Source: Isoetes taiwanensis (lineage: Eukaryota; Streptophyta; Lycopodiopsida; Isoetales; Isoetaceae). From it: 64,000 nt of DNA. Shown piece by piece: positions 60,204 to 64,000 of this stretch (its first letter is position 1; every line of letters begins with the position of its first letter). The translations under genes and the position numbers were made by a program. The notes under the pieces are model-generated. The model worked only from the letters and a program-made list of their open reading frames with translations. It was not told where the DNA came from and did no database searches. Location: assembly GCA_021234155.1 (NCBI GenBank), contig JAJEKV010000008.1, forward strand, positions 13,561,912-13,625,911, read 5' to 3'.

Positions 60204-61007
60204 GCCCGCCCGTTACCACGCTTTGCCAGGTTTGTTTCAGCGGTCCGACCGCCTGCGTTCGCCGCTGTCTAGCCGTAATGCCCGCCTGACCACCCTCCCC
60301 GCCCATGCCCGTGGGCGGTCCAGGCCCATACCCGCCCCATTAATTTTGAAATTAATATTTCATCACGAACGCCCAAATTTGAACATAAATTCAAAATCCG
60401 CCCGCCCGCCAATTAACATAAAAGTCAAAAATTCCGCCCGATATTGAAATTTGATCACACTGGCCCAAATTTGAATCGTCAGATTTGAAAATTGTACTTT
60501 GTTTTAAAGCTCCCTCTTTGCCGCCGTGCTCCCACTTAATGCGACCATGCCATGCTACCGACAAGTTTCGTTACCGCAGTTCGACGTTTCGAATCCTTTC
60601 TGCCGCGGTGCCGCTGCCAGAAAGTAGCTTCTTTTCTCGAGCGCCTAGGCGAAACTTTGCAAAGCATGCGTCTTTGTCGGCGCTTTCTTCCAGCTCCACA
60701 AAATCCTGGTGATTCTTGGCGCTTTCTTCTTGGCGAATCCTCCTTCTTCTTCGAATCTTTCTTGGCGCTTTCTTCTTGGCTCTTCTTGGCGCATTCTTCG
60801 CCAATATATCTGCTGGGATCAGCTTCATTTTTCTGTTCTATCTATCGCTCCGGACATACCACTATGGATCTATCTAATATCAAGTAAGTCCACTTGTTTA
60901 CGGTATAAATTACTTCTATTGCTGCCATGTGTATAGAGTGTTCAAATGTCGACATTAATCTTTGCTAGGACCGCGTAACCTTGGTTTCAATTGCAAAGTT
61001 GGCATGG
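60204..61007 (+). other. GC-rich region between divergent loci; possible promoter and first exon
   Basis: The GC-rich part near 60,030-60,360 ('cccgcc' words) separates the two loci. On the plus strand, overlapping short frames (60,485-60,936) contain repeats of 'cttggcgctttcttcttgg'. An ATG at 60,864 is followed after seven codons by 'aagtaagt', a good splice donor, so the plus-strand gene could begin with a tiny first exon. This is inference from a single motif. Confidence 0.3.
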
Positions 61008-61083
61008 GGTGCCCATGTTATGCATGCCCGCTCTTATTGACACATATACAACAATGGGAGCAAGAATGCATAACATAGGCACC
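61008..61083. repeat. Foldback 1: 32-bp inverted repeat
   Basis: Left arm 61,008-61,039 ('ggtgcccatgttatgcatgc...') and right arm 61,052-61,083 are reverse complements with a few mismatches; the spacer is 12 bases. Confidence 0.88.
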
Positions 61084-61110
61084 TCGTGTAGATTTTGTGA
61101 TGGAGTTAAG

Positions 61111-61334
61111 CCATTTGGTGGAAATGGTGTTGGATCAAATGGCGCCATGGCCATTTGGTCGAAATGGTGTTTGGATCAAATGGCCATTTGATCCAAATTC
61201 ACACCTATGAATGTGCCATAGGTGTGAATTTGGATCAAATAGGCGCCATGGCTTCATTTGATCCAAAACACCATTTTCGACCAAATGGCGCCATGGCATC
61301 ATTTGATCCAAGTGTTCACCGTTACACCAAATGG
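61111..61334. repeat. Foldback 2: ~100-bp inverted repeat with nested palindromes
   Basis: Left arm 61,111-61,209 and right arm 61,217-61,334 pair over most of their length around a 7-base loop ('aatgtgc'). The arms themselves contain palindromes: a perfect 26-bp one at 61,171-61,196 (TTGGATCAAATGG and its inverse) and GGCGCC-type ones near 61,137-61,156, 61,236-61,260 and 61,283-61,305. The right arm carries longer GGCGCC cores than the left, so the arms differ mainly at the palindromes. Confidence 0.92.
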
Positions 61335-61507
61335 CTTTTCATGGCTCATTTAGCTCCAAATTTGGACCAAAATTTATACATTTGTACTAAATAGCCCATT
61401 TTAAACTTTTTTTTTGCTTATTTTTCCTCTATTTCATATGTTCTCGAAAAGTGTCGCCTTGCTTGATTGAAACAAGTTTAATTTTCCCCTGTACAACCTA
61501 TTAAATT

Positions 61508-62110
61508 GGAGGGACAATTGTTGCCCGGGGACATATTTTGAATAGAACCACTCTTCATGGGAAGGAAATAGATCCTTCAAATGTAGCAATTGAGGTCACG
61601 GTCCGTGATCCCATCGACAGACTTCGGTCCCAGCTGGAGGGGGAGATAACATTGGTGAAGCGGTAGGCACATTCATTCGAGGGCCTAAGAGGGATGTAAA
61701 ACCAAATGAGTGGCCCTCAAGTGAAGATACGTCTTGAGATCCCTCAATTTGCCCTCTTCACAAGAGGATTCATCTAGTAGTCCATCATCAAGAGTTCACG
61801 GACATCGGTTTCATCGCTCACCGTGGTGAACCAAGCAACACAAAGAACAAATGAAGAAGACGAGATAGTAGAGGAGATTGGAGGTCATGAGAATCTAGCT
61901 GCCCGCCTTGGTCTCGAAGTTGTTTAAGCCCCGAAGATGAGACAATCTACTACTCGAAACGGATCTACTAGGTTTGCCATGCTACATTCTTCACTCCCCG
62001 CACCGGATCTAAATATTCGAGGCCCGAATATAGTCTTTAGTGATCCTCGGGATGCTATAGGCGATGAGTTCTTGGGTGTATCAAAGGTCGGGCTTTTCGA
62101 TTGGGTAACA
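61508..62110 (+). pseudogene. DUF8039-like module of a plant transposon-type protein
   Basis: Frame 61,508-61,660 reads GGTIVARGHILN..LHGKEI.PSNVAIEV, then shifts near 61,655 into ITIGEAVGTFIRGPKRDVKP. The spacing of ARG, LHGKEI, NV-x-V and TIGEAVGTFI matches the DUF8039-type module found in many plant En/Spm-like transposon proteins (recalled family pattern, not searched). A further readable piece (61,935-62,110: FAMLHSSLPAPDLNIRGPNI, then DEFLGVSKVGLFDW) continues the linker. Breaks near 61,655, 61,730-61,930 and 62,110 disrupt it. The DUF7869-like protein follows on the same strand. Confidence 0.6.
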
Positions 62111-62202
62111 TAATAGATCCAACGGAAACCAAAATATCGAGTCATGTCATGCTTGTGCTTTGAGGCCTATAGCTAACGATCTAGTAACCTCGGGAGACCC
62201 AT

Positions 62203-64000
62203 GCTGTTTTGCTTCATGATGGTAGGACAGTTTCACAACATTTACAAGCTCTTGCCGCTCTCGAACATGATGATTTAGAAGTTGAGTGCTTGGAAGCTGA
62301 TGTTGAGAAGCAATTCAAGAGGAAAAGGAAATATACATATGTGAAGAGGGTCGGGGAGGGAACCAAAGGGGATGGCAAGGAGGAGAGGATGTGCGCTTCC
62401 AAGGCAATTAAGAGTGATCTAAAATCAACATGCTGCAAGGATGAATGTGTCAAAAAACTGGAGCCGACAAGAAGTATGTGCCTTAAGAAAAAGAATTTTA
62501 TTCTCAATCAAGCAAAGGCTGCGATTAAACTTGTTTTGATGTGTTGAGTGTAACTTATCACGCAGGCCGGAGGAGGCTAAAGTAGTGGTCCGTGGGAGTG
62601 GAGTGTCACAATTCGCATGGCGCGTGGCTTTAGGAGTTGCTCGATTACACGTTTTATAGTTGGAGGAAGAGGTTCGAGTTAGGTGGAAAACGGGCTGAAA
62701 GATGGTAATCTGTGCTCTAAGAAGCCTAGATCCGTGACACTAGCTACAGAAAAGTGTGCTTGATACCTTCATTAGTGAGAATGCGAGCATTCCACATAGA
62801 AGCAAAAAAGGAAAGGATGATATAAGGGAGAATGTTCGCAAACTTCCTTCCATCCTTAATAAGAAGAGCATACATAAGGAGGTGGGCTTATGGTGGAAGA
62901 ATTGACGAGGAAAGAGTGTAACCTTGCCCTCTTTTTACAATATTTGGAAGAAAGAGTTTCCGGGCGTCGAGATAGCAAAAATACAAAGATTCTCCAAGTG
63001 TAACATATGTGTAGTCATCAAGCGTAAATTAGAAAGAACAAAAGATATAAGGGAGAGGCGCAACCTTTCAATTCAATTCGGGCGGGCACATATGTTGGAA
63101 CAACGCCCTCTGTAGGAGTCAATATTGGCATTGGCGTGCATTATCACATCGTTCGCCAGAAAGTCACCTCTGCATAATACATGATAAGATGGATCGGGTC
63201 AAAACACTCACACCAAGAAGTCACCATCTCAAAAAGTCCGCTTTGAGAGGAGATCGCTTGAAGAGCAGCTTTGACAGAGCATTGACACATGGTCATGGTG
63301 GACGGGCTTATGGCCATTTCTCTCTTGATCTTTGGAAGGATGACTCAAACTTTCATGTTGGATCACTTTCTAGGATCCTACACTATCTTGACTTGCTTGG
63401 AAGAAGACAAGTGTGGTGATTTGTGTGGAAGCAGAACTACAGATTGCAAATTGATGCAAGCCCTAAAAGATACTCGACCACTGCAACATAAGCTAGTGCA
63501 GACACAAGAGAAGATGCCTTCATCTTCTAGTGCCAACTTAGAAGGCTTCAATCCTCTTCCTCGAAATCTCTACTTACAGTTGGATAATGCATCGGGTCAA
63601 AATAAAAATAGATATGTGTTCTCCTACCTCCCTTATTTGACATGGCTTAAGGTATTCGATGAGATTCAGGTTGGCTTCATGATGGTTGGGCACACTCATG
63701 ACGATATTGATGCATTGTTTGGGAACTTTTCGACGTTAATGAGTTCATCGGATGCTCTAACTTTGCCTGAGTTGCTTTACTTGTTTAGCAAGTGCAATGC
63801 AAAGTCTCCTGCTCCATATTTTGTGGATGAAGTTCCGTGATTGAAAGGCTTTGTCAAGGGATATATCCCCGATAAGGGCCAACGCCTAACAGGCCATACC
63901 GAGCCATTGCTATTCCGATTTAAAATGGATGGGAAATGGCCCATTATGCAATATAAGATGCGCCAACCCATAAAGAGTGGATTCCAGAAAATGGAATAAG
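62203..64000 (+). pseudogene. DUF7869-like, RNase H-fold transposase-like protein, runs off the window
   Basis: Pieces in order: a basic, Cys-rich N-terminus with STCCKDECVKKLEPTRSMCL (62,203-62,547); IPHRSKKGKDDIRENVRKL (about 62,790-62,850); a second Cys motif FSKCNICVVIKRKLERTKDI (62,985-63,045); KMDRVKTLTPRSHHLKK (63,189-); and the core block LYLQLDNASGQNKNRYVFSY (about 63,570-63,630) with GHTHDDIDALFGNFS (about 63,690-63,735). The LDN..GQNKN and HTHDDID blocks are the hallmarks I associate with DUF7869. A TGA at 63,838 and a shift near 63,975 precede EWIPENGI at the window end. Function is inferred as a DDE-like nuclease; not demonstrated. Confidence 0.72.

Overview
This window looks like nuclear DNA from a land plant with a large, repeat-rich genome. 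The evidence is two intact SAUR auxin-response genes, plant-type PPR and DDI1 fragments with plant-style GT-AG introns, a Ty3/gypsy chromovirus, a plant L1-type LINE, tRNA-derived SINEs and a TRIM. The PPR style and the DUF7869-type element make a seedless vascular plant such as a fern my best guess, but this is inference. Nothing bacterial, organellar or CRISPR-like was seen.

Layout. 1-12,063: a Ty3/gypsy chromovirus whose 5' LTR is cut by the window start. It has a PBS, an unexplained 4.5 kb leader, then gag, protease, RT, RNase H, integrase and chromodomain (all with frame breaks), a PPT and a complete 1.6 kb 3' LTR. 13,665-21,972: a tandem array of about 18 copies of a ~453 bp unit carrying tRNA-like A and B boxes, bracketed by a directly repeated ~140 bp block. 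22,138 to about 29,035 or beyond: a decayed L1-type LINE on the minus strand. 31.4-33.6 kb: a LINE endonuclease fragment and an FCP1-type phosphatase pseudogene. 37.4-44.1 kb: three SINE copies and an inverted repeat around a PPR pseudogene directly abutting a DDI1-like pseudogene that keeps its introns. 46.3-49.8 kb: two divergent, intact SAUR genes, the only convincing intact protein genes. 50-52.3 kb: a long inverted repeat and two exons of an unrecognised gene.

55.1-64 kb: a transposon-like region with two divergent, frame-broken coding loci. The minus-strand locus is unrecognised and has a pristine 334 bp TRIM inside it. The plus-strand locus combines a DUF8039-like module with a DUF7869-like (RNase H-fold, transposase-like) protein. 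In and around both loci lie many copies of a palindrome built from AAATGGCGCC half sites, tandem 225 bp and 59 bp repeats, and two foldbacks. This is the best candidate for something not previously described: a DNA transposon with palindrome-array regulatory or transposase-binding DNA.

Caution: almost every repeat-derived ORF carries many one- or two-base breaks while the SAUR genes are clean. Some breaks may be consensus errors in methylated repeats rather than real mutations.
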